Source: Selenomonadaceae bacterium
GTDB taxonomy: Bacteria > Bacillota > Negativicutes > Selenomonadales > Selenomonadaceae
NCBI GenBank assembly: GCA_017476005.1
Contig: JAFVEM010000033.1
Coordinates: 1 to 35,025, forward strand
Length of the DNA: 35,025 nucleotides
Reading direction: 5' to 3'
Made by a program: the position numbers and the translations under genes. The notes beneath the pieces are model-generated. The model had not been told where the DNA came from. It was given only the letters and a program-made list of their open reading frames with translations, and searched no databases. Below are positions 1 to 7,466 of the stretch, piece by piece (the first letter of the stretch is position 1; the number at the start of each line of letters is the position of its first letter).

Positions 1-139
1 AGACTGATACGCTTCGGCTTTTATGATTTAGCCAAAGCATACCAGTCCATATGTACGTCAACTACTGAAACCGCCGTGTACCGAACGGTACGCACGGTGG
101 TGTGAGAGGACGGGGGTTAGTCACCCCCTCCTACTCGAT
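1..139 (+). mobile_element. Group II intron 3' end (domains V and VI)
   Basis: This is the last part of a bacterial group II intron, a self-splicing retroelement; its 5' part and any maturase gene lie outside the window. Domain V is visible at about 71-102. It has a 9-bp lower helix whose 5' strand carries a C-G-C triad with a G-U wobble, a 2-nt CG bulge, a 4-bp upper helix and a GAAC loop. Domain VI follows at about 105-136, with a G-rich arm pairing to the C-run at 122-127. A single unpaired A at 133 matches the expected branch point, seven bases from the 3' end. I place the 3' end at 139 (CGAT), fitting the usual terminal A-pyrimidine. The intron class is not assigned. The intron runs opposite to mfd and overlaps its last codons. 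Confidence 0.75.
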
Positions 140-3100
140 CATCATGCATCATACGCAAAACCCTCAGCACAAACTGGGTTAAACGTTTTTGCGTTAAGGG
201 CGCCAGCTTGAAGCGGAGGAGATTTTGGTGAGGGAGTAGGCGCAGGTTTTCGCCGAAGGTTTGGGTGAGCTTTTGCATCCGGGAGGTGGGGACGACCAGT
301 CTGTCCGTTAGCACTATGTCCAGCACCGTGGATTTTTCCGTTACGGAGCGAATCTTTAGCTCCCGGGCATAATTTTTAATCCGCGCCACGTTGAGCAGCT
401 CTAGGGTCTGGGGGGAAGGCTCCCCGAAACGGTCGATGAGTTCGTCCGTGAGATCCGTGATTTCTTGTTCCGTTCTGATGGCGGCAATGCGCTGGTACAG
501 CTCTATTTTGTGCATGGCGTCGCTGACGTAACCGTCGTCTATGTAGGCTTCCGTTTGTAAACTTACCACCGGCTCCGGGGTCTCCTCGGCCGGTTTTTCT
601 TGTTGCAGGGCGTGAACGGCATCCTCTAGGAGCTTGCAGTACATCTCGAACCCGATGGTGGCAATATGACCGTGTTGCTCGGCGCCTAGGAGGTTTCCGG
701 CGCCGCGGATCTCTAGGTCGCGCATGGCGATTTTGAAACCGGCGCCCAGCTCCGCAAATTCCTTCATGGCTTGGAGTCGCTTTTCCGCCGTCTCCGACAG
801 CATCTTGTCTCCTTGATAGACGAAATAGGCGAAAGCGAGCCTATGAGAACGACCTACCCGGCCGCGCATTTGGTAGAGCTGGGAGAGACCGAAACGGTCG
901 GCGTTATAGACGATGATGGTATTGGCATTGGCCACGTCTAGGCCGTTTTCCACGATACTGGTGGCCAGCAAAATGTCGTAGGTACCTTGGAAAAAATCCA
1001 TCATCACCCGTTCCAGAAGTTCTTCCGCCATTTGCCCGTGGGCGGTCATAATACGCGCCTCCGGCACGATTTCCGCTAGATGATCTCGCATGATGTCGAT
1101 GGTTTCCACCCGGTTGTAAATGAAATAAATTTGCCCCTTCCGTTTAAGCTCGCGGCGGATGGCGGCAGCCAGAACCTCGTCGTTGTTTTCGATGACGTAG
1201 GTTTGCACCGGGAAACGGTTTTCCGGGGCAGTCTCGATAATGCTCATATCTCTGGCGCCCACTAGGGACATGTGGAGAGTGCGTGGGATAGGGGTAGCGG
1301 AGAGGGTGAGGACATCTACTCCGGCGGAGAGGCTGCGGATTTTTTCTTTTTGTTTGACGCCGAAGCGTTGTTCCTCATCCACGATTAGTAAGCCCAGATT
1401 ATGAAATTTCACCTTGGCCTGATTTAAAATGGCGTGGGTGCCGATGAGGATATCCACCTGCCCCAGGGCTACTTTTTTTAAGGTTTCCTTTTGCTCTTTG
1501 GCGGTGCGGAAACGGCAGACCACGTCGATTTTGGGGGGGAAATTCATGAAACGAGAGCTAAAAGTTTGGTAATGTTGTTGCGCCAGCACCGTGGTAGGAA
1601 CCAGCACCGCCACCTGTTTGCCGTCCATGGCGGCCTTGAAGGCGGCGCGAGCCGCCACCTCAGTTTTGCCGAAGCCCACGTCGCCGCACAGCAAACGATC
1701 CATGGGCTTCTCGCTTTCCATGTCCTTTTTGATTTCCTCGATGGCGCGGAGCTGATCCGGCGTTTCCTCGAAGGGGAAAGCGTCCTCGAACTCACGTTGC
1801 AGGTTGTCGTCCGGGGAGAAAGCGATGCCCTTGGCCTTACGGCGTTTGGCGTAGATTTTGATGAGGTGTTGGGCGATGTCCTCCACGGAGGCTTTAGCCT
1901 TGGCTTTGGCCTTCACCCATTCCGTACCCCCCATGCGATGGAGCCGGGGGATTTCGCCTTCGGAGCCGATGTATTTTTGCAAGAGTTGTACTTGGTCGGT
2001 GGGGACAAAGAGTTTATCGTCGCCGCCGTATTTGATGTGTAGATAATCCTTGTGGATGCCGTTGACTTCTAAGGTTTCCACCCCGAGATACTTGCCGATA
2101 CCGTGACTCACATGGACTACATAATCCCCGGGTTTAATTTCCCGGAAATGCGCCAGCCGATCTTCCTGTTTAGGGCGCGGCGCCAGCCGCCGTTTTTGGC
2201 GGCCGAAGATGTCCTTTTCCGTCACCACGGCCAGCTTCGCCCCCGGCAGTTCAAAGCCTTCTAGGAGAGCGCCGGTTTCTATATTTACCACTTTAGGGTT
2301 TAGCTCCTCGGCGGCGCGGTTCACGGCGGCCGGGATGCGATGCCTGGTTAAAAGTTCCCGGAGGGAATCGGCCTTGTGTGGGTCGCTTAGGAGGATTAGC
2401 ACACGCATTTTTTGTTTGAGCCAGCCGGTGATTTCGCTGTAGAGGAGATCCATTTGCTGTTGAAAAGGAGTCATGTTGACGGCGGTGACGCCGATGGTTT
2501 TGGCCGGCTGTGCGCCGTGAATCTGTTGGAGCATGAGGGTGGTGTAGATGACGTTGGCGTGTTCGGCGGCGGCGAGCAGGTCTTCCCATTTGAAGATGGT
2601 GCTTTTTATTTCGGGGTTTTCCTTCACCATGGTGCGGATTTGTTCTCGGAGGCGCAAGGGTTCGTCAAAAATCACCGTGGCTTTTTTAGCCAGAAAAGAC
2701 AGGAAAAGCTCCGGCTTGCCCGTTTCGTCAGTGGCGACCAAGGGCAGTACGGAGAAGCGGTTGATGTTTTGGCTGGAGCGTTTGGTGTCTAGGTTGTACT
2801 CGCGGATGGAGTCGATTTCGTCCCCGAAAAATTCCACTCGCAGGGGAGTCAGGCTGTTAATGGGGAAAACATCTAAGATGCCCCCCCGGCTGCTGAATTG
2901 CCCCATGTGTTCCACTTCGGGGACGTTTTCGTAGCCAAGTTCCGACAGGCGACGTTTCAGTTTGTCCGTCCCCAAGGCCGCGCCTAGGGAAACCTCAAGG
3001 CTCATGCTCTCGAAGGAAGCCTTCGACATGCCCTTTTGTACCGCCGCCGCAGCCGTCGCTAAAACGATAACCGGCTCCTGCCTCAGCAAAGCCCCCAAGG

Positions 3101-3413
3101 CATTCATACGCGCGGCGGCCAGCTCCACGCTCTTGGCCGTAGCTTCCACGCGCGCCATATCCAGCTCCGGCAATTCCAGCACCGTGGCGTAAGGCAAAAG
3201 GGCGCGCAAATTTTCCTGCCAGCGCTGTAAATTTTCTTGGTTATGTACCAAAATTACCAAAGGACGCGGTTTAAAGTCGTGGCAAGCGGCTATCGCCGTG
3301 TGTTTTTGGGTGCCGGAAAGGCCGTAAACCAAGGTAGCGGTGCAGTCGTCGAATATTTTTTTTAATTCAGCCAGTGACTTATCTTGCCACAAGGCGGCAA
3401 ACATAGCTTTCAT
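117..3413 (-). CDS. mfd: Transcription-repair coupling factor Mfd
   Basis: Mfd is an ATP-driven DNA translocase that removes RNA polymerase stalled at DNA lesions and recruits UvrA. At 1098 residues it is near normal family length. A UvrB-like N-terminal module is followed by the CarD-like polymerase-interaction domain at about 420-490 (GDYVVHVSHGIGKYLG). The RecG-type helicase motor has Walker A GDVGFGKTE near residue 576, the Walker B-type DEEQ box near 680, SATPIPRT, and motif VI QMRGRVGRS. A C-terminal TRCF domain follows. The final seven codons (D-R-V-G-G-G-D and stop) are read from the antisense of an inserted group II intron, so the native C-terminus has been replaced. The motor domains are untouched, so function is probably kept. 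The gene has its own promoter and a structured leader. Confidence 0.97.
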   Translation of the reverse strand: MKAMFAALWQDKSLAELKKIFDDCTATLVYGLSGTQKHTAIAACHDFKPRPLVILVHNQENLQRWQENLRALLPYATVLELPELDMARVEATAKSVELAAARMNALGALLRQEPVIVLATAAAAVQKGMSKASFESMSLEVSLGAALGTDKLKRRLSELGYENVPEVEHMGQFSSRGGILDVFPINSLTPLRVEFFGDEIDSIREYNLDTKRSSQNINRFSVLPLVATDETGKPELFLSFLAKKATVIFDEPLRLREQIRTMVKENPEIKSTIFKWEDLLAAAEHANVIYTTLMLQQIHGAQPAKTIGVTAVNMTPFQQQMDLLYSEITGWLKQKMRVLILLSDPHKADSLRELLTRHRIPAAVNRAAEELNPKVVNIETGALLEGFELPGAKLAVVTEKDIFGRQKRRLAPRPKQEDRLAHFREIKPGDYVVHVSHGIGKYLGVETLEVNGIHKDYLHIKYGGDDKLFVPTDQVQLLQKYIGSEGEIPRLHRMGGTEWVKAKAKAKASVEDIAQHLIKIYAKRRKAKGIAFSPDDNLQREFEDAFPFEETPDQLRAIEEIKKDMESEKPMDRLLCGDVGFGKTEVAARAAFKAAMDGKQVAVLVPTTVLAQQHYQTFSSRFMNFPPKIDVVCRFRTAKEQKETLKKVALGQVDILIGTHAILNQAKVKFHNLGLLIVDEEQRFGVKQKEKIRSLSAGVDVLTLSATPIPRTLHMSLVGARDMSIIETAPENRFPVQTYVIENNDEVLAAAIRRELKRKGQIYFIYNRVETIDIMRDHLAEIVPEARIMTAHGQMAEELLERVMMDFFQGTYDILLATSIVENGLDVANANTIIVYNADRFGLSQLYQMRGRVGRSHRLAFAYFVYQGDKMLSETAEKRLQAMKEFAELGAGFKIAMRDLEIRGAGNLLGAEQHGHIATIGFEMYCKLLEDAVHALQQEKPAEETPEPVVSLQTEAYIDDGYVSDAMHKIELYQRIAAIRTEQEITDLTDELIDRFGEPSPQTLELLNVARIKNYARELKIRSVTEKSTVLDIVLTDRLVVPTSRMQKLTQTFGENLRLLPHQNLLRFKLAPLTQKRLTQFVLRVLRMMHDDRVGGGD

Positions 3414-3460
3414 CCAAAAATTCTCTCCCTAGGAGGATGCTTCACCTCCAGTATAATCAC

Positions 3461-3493
3461 GATAAAACGGGACTCTCCTGAACGGATAGTCCC
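3461..3493 (-). promoter_or_regulatory. Hairpin in mfd leader, attenuator-like
   Basis: Arms GGGACT and AGTCCC (3469-3474 and 3488-3493) enclose a second 3-bp stem across a one-base internal loop. On the minus strand the hairpin is followed by GTTTTAT. It lies between the mfd promoter and start codon, so it could be a weak intrinsic terminator or attenuator in the leader RNA. Whether it works is inference. Confidence 0.4.
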
Positions 3494-3513
3494 TGCTTTC
3501 GCTGTCTTCATAG

Positions 3514-3542
3514 ATTATAAATGGCCGCGTTCCCCACGTCAA
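3514..3542 (-). promoter_or_regulatory. Sigma-A type promoter of mfd
   Basis: On the minus strand TTGACG (3542-3537) is followed after 17 bases by TATAAT (3519-3514). It sits about 100 bases upstream of the mfd start and downstream of the cbiK terminator, so mfd appears to be transcribed independently. Confidence 0.7.
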
Positions 3543-3563
3543 GGAGGGAATTGAGGAAAATTT

Positions 3564-3591
3564 AAATAAAAAGCCCCCTCATAGAGGGGGG
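3564..3591 (-). terminator. Intrinsic terminator after cbiK
   Basis: A C-run/G-run stem (3573-3580 with 3584-3591, 3-nt loop) is followed on the minus strand by CTTTTTATTT. It lies 20 bases past the cbiK stop. Confidence 0.8.
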
Positions 3592-3611
3592 GACAGCCGA
3601 CACCAAAAAAT

Positions 3612-4604
3612 TTATTTGCCCTCCAAGGCATCCCAAGCGTCGTTGGCGCGTTTTACATAAAGGTCGCGAATGGCTTGGTTTTCGCCGATGCCGTGGAGAT
3701 AAACGTTTACCTTATAGCCTTCCTTTTCCAGAATGCTCTTGTGGGAGTCCTCTTCGTCCCCGGCCATGTCATTGTTGGCATGATCCCCGGCCACCATCAT
3801 GGCGGGAATTAAGGTAACATCTTTGATACCGTTCGCCTTCAATTTGGGCAGTACCGTCTCTAACCTAGGCCAACCTTCCACGGAATACACAAAGACGTTT
3901 TTGTAGCCTAGCTCGTCAAGTTTCAGCTGCATTACCGAGTAGTAGGCGTTGGAAACTTGCGGGGTGCCGTGAGCCATGATGAGGATAGCGTCGTCGTCAT
4001 CCTGATCCGGGAACTGGGTAGCGAGAGCTTTCAGCGTTTCCGTCACGTCGTCGGGTTGCTCCTCTTGTCCCTGCCAGTACATGAGGGAGGTACCGAGCGT
4101 CATTTTTTTGAACTGGTCTTTGTAGTTTTCAAACACGGCGCGGTTGTAGCCGTATTCCATGCCGGGGATAACGTCTAAGGATACCAAAGCCACTCTGGTG
4201 TAGCCGTCGGCTTTCAGCTGAGTCAAGGCTTCTTCCGGGGTGGGGTAGCTTAGCCCCTCGTTTTTCTTGATGCGGTCAATGATGATATGAGAGGTGAAGG
4301 AGGTCACCACTTTCACGCCGGGATGAGCAGCCTGAATATCCGCCACCGTGGCCTCGATGGTCTTTTGCCGGGTGTCTTTGTAGGTGGTGCCGAAGCTCAT
4401 CACCAGAATGGCATCTTTGCTCTCTAGATTCTGGAGCTTGGGATTTTCGTGCTTCAACACGCCGATGGAAGCCGCCGTCATTAGAGCCGGAGTAGCGCTG
4501 CGCACCTCGGAGTTCAGCTCGTAGGCGGCCTCTGCCGCCGGAGTGACGCCGCAAAGCGTGGAACAGGCAAGGGACGCTACCAAGAGTTTTTGCCAATTTT
4601 TCAT
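3612..4604 (-). CDS. cbiK: Sirohydrochlorin cobaltochelatase CbiK, exported form
   Basis: CbiK inserts Co2+ into sirohydrochlorin (or its reduced precursor factor) in the early anaerobic cobalamin pathway. The family pattern is visible: an N-terminal ILVMSFGTT strand, a central MAHGTP carrying the first metal-ligand histidine, and a later AGDHANNDMAG segment with the second conserved histidine. I chose the ATG at 4604 (330 aa) because it has AGGGAGGAA just upstream and gives a clean signal peptide: MKNWQ, a hydrophobic core, then AEA-AY as the likely cleavage site. The longer upstream frame runs through the riboswitch terminator. Export resembles the periplasmic CbiK of Desulfovibrio and suggests a metal or tetrapyrrole role outside the cytoplasm. 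A cobalamin riboswitch and terminator precede it, so B12 should repress it. Confidence 0.9.
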   Translation of the reverse strand: MKNWQKLLVASLACSTLCGVTPAAEAAYELNSEVRSATPALMTAASIGVLKHENPKLQNLESKDAILVMSFGTTYKDTRQKTIEATVADIQAAHPGVKVVTSFTSHIIIDRIKKNEGLSYPTPEEALTQLKADGYTRVALVSLDVIPGMEYGYNRAVFENYKDQFKKMTLGTSLMYWQGQEEQPDDVTETLKALATQFPDQDDDDAILIMAHGTPQVSNAYYSVMQLKLDELGYKNVFVYSVEGWPRLETVLPKLKANGIKDVTLIPAMMVAGDHANNDMAGDEEDSHKSILEKEGYKVNVYLHGIGENQAIRDLYVKRANDAWDALEGK

Positions 4605-4636
4605 AAAAAAATTCCTCCCTGTAAAAAAGACAATAT

Positions 4637-4680
4637 AAAACGAGCCTTCTCCCCCACATTTTAGGAAGAAGGCTCGTTTT
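4637..4680 (-). terminator. Riboswitch-controlled terminator before cbiK
   Basis: A perfect 14-bp inverted repeat (4637-4650 and 4667-4680, core CGAGCCTTCT) is followed on the minus strand by TTTTATATT. It lies between the B12 aptamer and the cbiK start, where the OFF-state terminator of a cobalamin riboswitch is expected. Confidence 0.75.
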
Positions 4681-4780
4681 GGCCGCAATAAACAAACACG
4701 GCGCCGCTGGGCGCCACGCCCAAATCTCCTCCCCATCGCTCGCAGGTGAGGTGGGCGTAAAGCCCACCGCGGTGATTGTT

Positions 4781-4945
4781 AAAACAGGCAGGTCTCCTGG
4801 CTTGAGATCCTCGCGACTTCGCGCCTTCCCGGAAAATTCCAGTGACCTTATGCGAAGCCGCTCCCTCTTACAGTGGCGGGACCGCGTCGGCTTGTACCGA
4901 CTTCCCTATTGAGTCTTGCGACACCTGTTTCCTTCGGTATTAAGT
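4781..4945 (-). ncRNA. Cobalamin (AdoCbl-type) riboswitch
   Basis: Read on the minus strand, the aptamer starts with the ACCGAAGGAAACAGGTG region and continues through GGGAAGTCGGT. It then has the B12-box element CCGCCACTG (core at 4877-4871) and ends with AGGAGACCTGCCTGTTTT. The terminal P1 helix can form between AAACAGG (4930-4924) and CCTGTTT (4788-4782). These conserved blocks and their order are diagnostic of the family. It should switch off cbiK when cobalamin is abundant, through the terminator at 4637-4680. The region between aptamer and terminator (4681-4780) is long and holds two further hairpins, with arms GGTGGGC/GCCCACC and TGGGCG/CGCCCA. Confidence 0.95.
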
Positions 4946-4973
4946 TTTTGGTGGCTCGCCCGTGAATAACTTA

Positions 4974-5696
4974 CTAGGCATCTCGCAAGCGGCGGTTAAT
5001 GGAACTAAGGCCGCGATAGACGGTACTTAAATCAATATCGTCTATCCGGGTTTCCATGTAGCGTTCCAATTTCCGTTTCACCCTCTGGAGCGCATTGTCG
5101 ATGGATTTAACGTGGCGTCTAAGCTCGAAGGCAATTTCTTGGTAAGACTTGCCGTCGAGATACGACATCAGCACCTTCCACTCTAGGTCGCTTAGGATCT
5201 CCTCCATCTTTTTTTCGATATCGCCAAATTCCTCCCGGCTGATGACCAGCTCCTCCGGGTCGGAGATTTTGGCGCCCGCTAGGACATCCATGAGGGTACG
5301 GTCGGAATCCTCGTCGTAAATGGGCTTGTTGAGGGAGATGTAGGAATTTAGCGGTATATGCTTTTGTCTGGTGGCTGTTTTAATGGCGGTGATGATTTGA
5401 CGAGTCACGCACAGCTCGGCAAAAGCGCGGAAAGAGGAAAGTTTGTCGTTACGGAAGTCGCGGATGGCCTTGTAAAAACCAATCATCCCTTCTTGGATGA
5501 TGTCTTCCCGGTCGGCTCCGATTAAAAAATAAGATCTTGCTTTGGCGCGGACGAAATTTCGGTATTTGTTGATAAGATAGTCAAGGGCATCGCCGTTAGA
5601 CTTGTCCTTAATCTCGAGGAGAACCTCCTCGTCCGTGAAATTGGCAAATTCTGCATATTCATCTGTACTAACTAAGACTTTCGCCTCTGCGTCCAT
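4974..5696 (-). CDS. sigH: RNA polymerase sigma-H type factor
   Basis: This 240-residue sigma-70 family protein lacks region 1. Region 2 is clear (YLINKYRNFVRAKARSYF, then DREDIIQEGMIGFYKAIRDF), and region 4 has a helix-turn-helix (SYQEIAFELRRHVKSIDNAL). The sequence between them matches the SigH/Spo0H group of Bacillota, which controls the transition to stationary phase, sporulation or competence genes. It is slightly longer than the usual roughly 215 residues because of an acidic N-terminal tail. It has its own near-consensus promoter. The riboswitch of cbiK begins just 28 bases past its stop, and I see no separate terminator between them. What it regulates in this host is not visible here. 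Confidence 0.93.
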   Translation of the reverse strand: MDAEAKVLVSTDEYAEFANFTDEEVLLEIKDKSNGDALDYLINKYRNFVRAKARSYFLIGADREDIIQEGMIGFYKAIRDFRNDKLSSFRAFAELCVTRQIITAIKTATRQKHIPLNSYISLNKPIYDEDSDRTLMDVLAGAKISDPEELVISREEFGDIEKKMEEILSDLEWKVLMSYLDGKSYQEIAFELRRHVKSIDNALQRVKRKLERYMETRIDDIDLSTVYRGLSSINRRLRDA

Positions 5697-5756
5697 CCCT
5701 TTACCCCCGTTTGTGTGAAAATCCTCTGCTGGAAATTTTCAACTGCGACAAAGGGT

Positions 5757-5786
5757 ATTATACCTCTTTCGCCCGATTCGCGTCAA
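5757..5786 (-). promoter_or_regulatory. Promoter of sigH
   Basis: On the minus strand TTGACG (5786-5781) precedes a consensus TATAAT (5762-5757) with an 18-base spacer. It lies just after the terminator of the upstream SGNH gene and about 60 bases before the sigH start. Confidence 0.8.
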
Positions 5787-5800
5787 GGGAGAATTTTGGG

Positions 5801-5832
5801 CAAAAAAGTCCCCCTCATCAGCTGAGAGGGGG
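5801..5832 (-). terminator. Intrinsic terminator after the SGNH hydrolase gene
   Basis: A 7-bp CCCCCTC/GAGGGGG stem (5810-5816 with 5826-5832) is followed on the minus strand by ACTTTTTTG. It closes the FIST receptor, MupG, SGNH transcription unit 4 bases past the last stop. Confidence 0.85.
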
Positions 5833-5836
5833 CAAG

Positions 5837-7453
5837 CTACCGCAATAAATCTTGATGCTGATTGATAATTTCTCCCATCATCATCTTGCCGCGTATGTCC
5901 GGATGAAGTCCGTCGATGGCAAAATCGTAATCCATAACCGTGTGAGTGGCGTCGTAAAAATAGGGTTCTATGTCTATGTGGTAGGGGAGACGCCTGATAT
6001 AGTTGTTGATGATGTTTAGTTTACTGCGCCATTTGGGATCCGTATCGGTACGAAAAGCGTAACTGATGCTTTTGGGATTGATGGGCATGAGAGTCAGGAA
6101 GATGGGACGAATATCGTTCTTTTCGCAGGCTTTTCTGATGGCCTCCAAGTCCTCTATGACATCGCTGGCGGTGACTCCGGCGGCGCGCAGGCTGTTGGAG
6201 CCGGTGAGGATGAGGAGATTCATGGGGTTTAAGGGTAGTACGTCCGTATTAAAACGCTCGGCGGTGGTGTGGGAGGTGTCGCCGCTACGCCCTAGGTTAA
6301 TCGCCGGAAAGTCCAAGTAGGTGGTATAGCTATATTCTAAAGAGGCCGGGGAATAAGAGAGGGAGCCGCCGCCATGGGTGATACTGTCGCCGAAAACGGC
6401 GGTGCGTACCCTTGAAGGCATGGCGTTTACCACAAATTCGGCGGTATCGGAGTAGGCGCCGACGGTATCACCATCCTCGTCTATGGCGCGGACGCGCCAA
6501 TAATATTCTCCGGCGTAAGGCCGCGCATATTCGTCATAACAGGTGGAAAGATCCTCCACCGTGCGGTACCACACGCGGTCGGCGGTAGGGATGGCGTTAT
6601 TTTCCACCTTGGGGCGATGAATGAGGAGTTCTACCTCGTAGCGTTTTTGGCCGTTCAGGGGAATCCAATCATACACGGGGTAAATGGGTTGCTTGAAATC
6701 CGGCATGCGGTCAAAATCGTTAATCAAGGGACTGTTGGGGATTTTGGCCTCGGAGCTGACGTAAATCGGCTCCGCTTGGCAAAATTCGCCGATGGCCTCA
6801 TGATGGAGTCCTAAAGCTCTGGCGCGCCAGTAGAGATTGGCTTCCTTTTGAAAGGGTCGCAAATCCGCTTGCCAACCGTTGGTGAATACCTGTCTGGTGG
6901 AAGTTAAGTGATTGCCCTTGGAAAGGCGTGTGCCACATTCCTCATCGGGCGGCCCCGAGAGAATTTCCACTTCATAACAAACGGCGGTGGGTACCACATG
7001 CCACACCAAAAAGGGCATAAGACTGGCGGGATTTTCTTTGGTATAACGGCTTATGGGAACGGGAGCGAGGGGCGGCGCGTACAGGGGATTGGCTATTGCC
7101 GGGGAAGGCGCCGTAATGCGCCCAAACATACCGTAGGCCGTCACCCGGTAATACATGGGAATGGCGCTGGTGGGAACCGGGCAGGAGGATTTCATGGTAT
7201 ATTCGCCGGTGATGTAGTGATAATCGGGAGAGTGGTTGATGAGGCCGGAGTTTTTGCTGAAGGTTTCCACCTTGTAAAAGCAGGGATAAGGGAGACGTTC
7301 CCAAGAAAGGGTGAGCCTACCGTCCTCGTCTTGGGTAAAGCTGGCCTTGAGATCCCGTTCCGCTAAGTTTAGCACATCGGTTTTCTCCGCCACAAAGATG
7401 GAAAGCAAGGTAAAGGCAAAAATAATACAGGTAAACGCGATAAATTTTTTCAT
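5837..7453 (-). CDS. Exported SGNH/GDSL-family hydrolase with fibronectin-III-like repeats
   Basis: This is a 538-residue protein. It begins with a lysine pair and a hydrophobic stretch (residues 4-23), a signal peptide or membrane anchor. About 300 residues of repeated beta-sandwich segments follow, each with a YEVE or YWRVRA strand typical of fibronectin III-like modules. The C-terminal third is an SGNH hydrolase: block I FGDSITHGG with the nucleophile Ser near 356, block III LTGSNSL, and block V DGLHPD with the catalytic Asp/His near 513-516. Such enzymes remove acyl groups from carbohydrates, including peptidoglycan or polysaccharide, but the substrate cannot be read from sequence. It sits 13 bases after mupG and is last in the cluster, so a role in cell-wall or glycan turnover is plausible. 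Confidence 0.85.
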   Translation of the reverse strand: MKKFIAFTCIIFAFTLLSIFVAEKTDVLNLAERDLKASFTQDEDGRLTLSWERLPYPCFYKVETFSKNSGLINHSPDYHYITGEYTMKSSCPVPTSAIPMYYRVTAYGMFGRITAPSPAIANPLYAPPLAPVPISRYTKENPASLMPFLVWHVVPTAVCYEVEILSGPPDEECGTRLSKGNHLTSTRQVFTNGWQADLRPFQKEANLYWRARALGLHHEAIGEFCQAEPIYVSSEAKIPNSPLINDFDRMPDFKQPIYPVYDWIPLNGQKRYEVELLIHRPKVENNAIPTADRVWYRTVEDLSTCYDEYARPYAGEYYWRVRAIDEDGDTVGAYSDTAEFVVNAMPSRVRTAVFGDSITHGGGSLSYSPASLEYSYTTYLDFPAINLGRSGDTSHTTAERFNTDVLPLNPMNLLILTGSNSLRAAGVTASDVIEDLEAIRKACEKNDIRPIFLTLMPINPKSISYAFRTDTDPKWRSKLNIINNYIRRLPYHIDIEPYFYDATHTVMDYDFAIDGLHPDIRGKMMMGEIINQHQDLLR

Positions 7454-7466
7454 GCCATGCCCCCAC

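Noticed and set aside
1491-2042. A 183-codon open frame on the plus strand inside mfd
   Set aside because: It is antisense to well-conserved helicase motifs, has no ribosome binding site and no family resemblance; it is a shadow of G+C-rich codon use.
4605-4736. N-terminal extension of cbiK
   Set aside because: It would be translated through the riboswitch terminator hairpin; the internal ATG has a ribosome binding site and a signal peptide.
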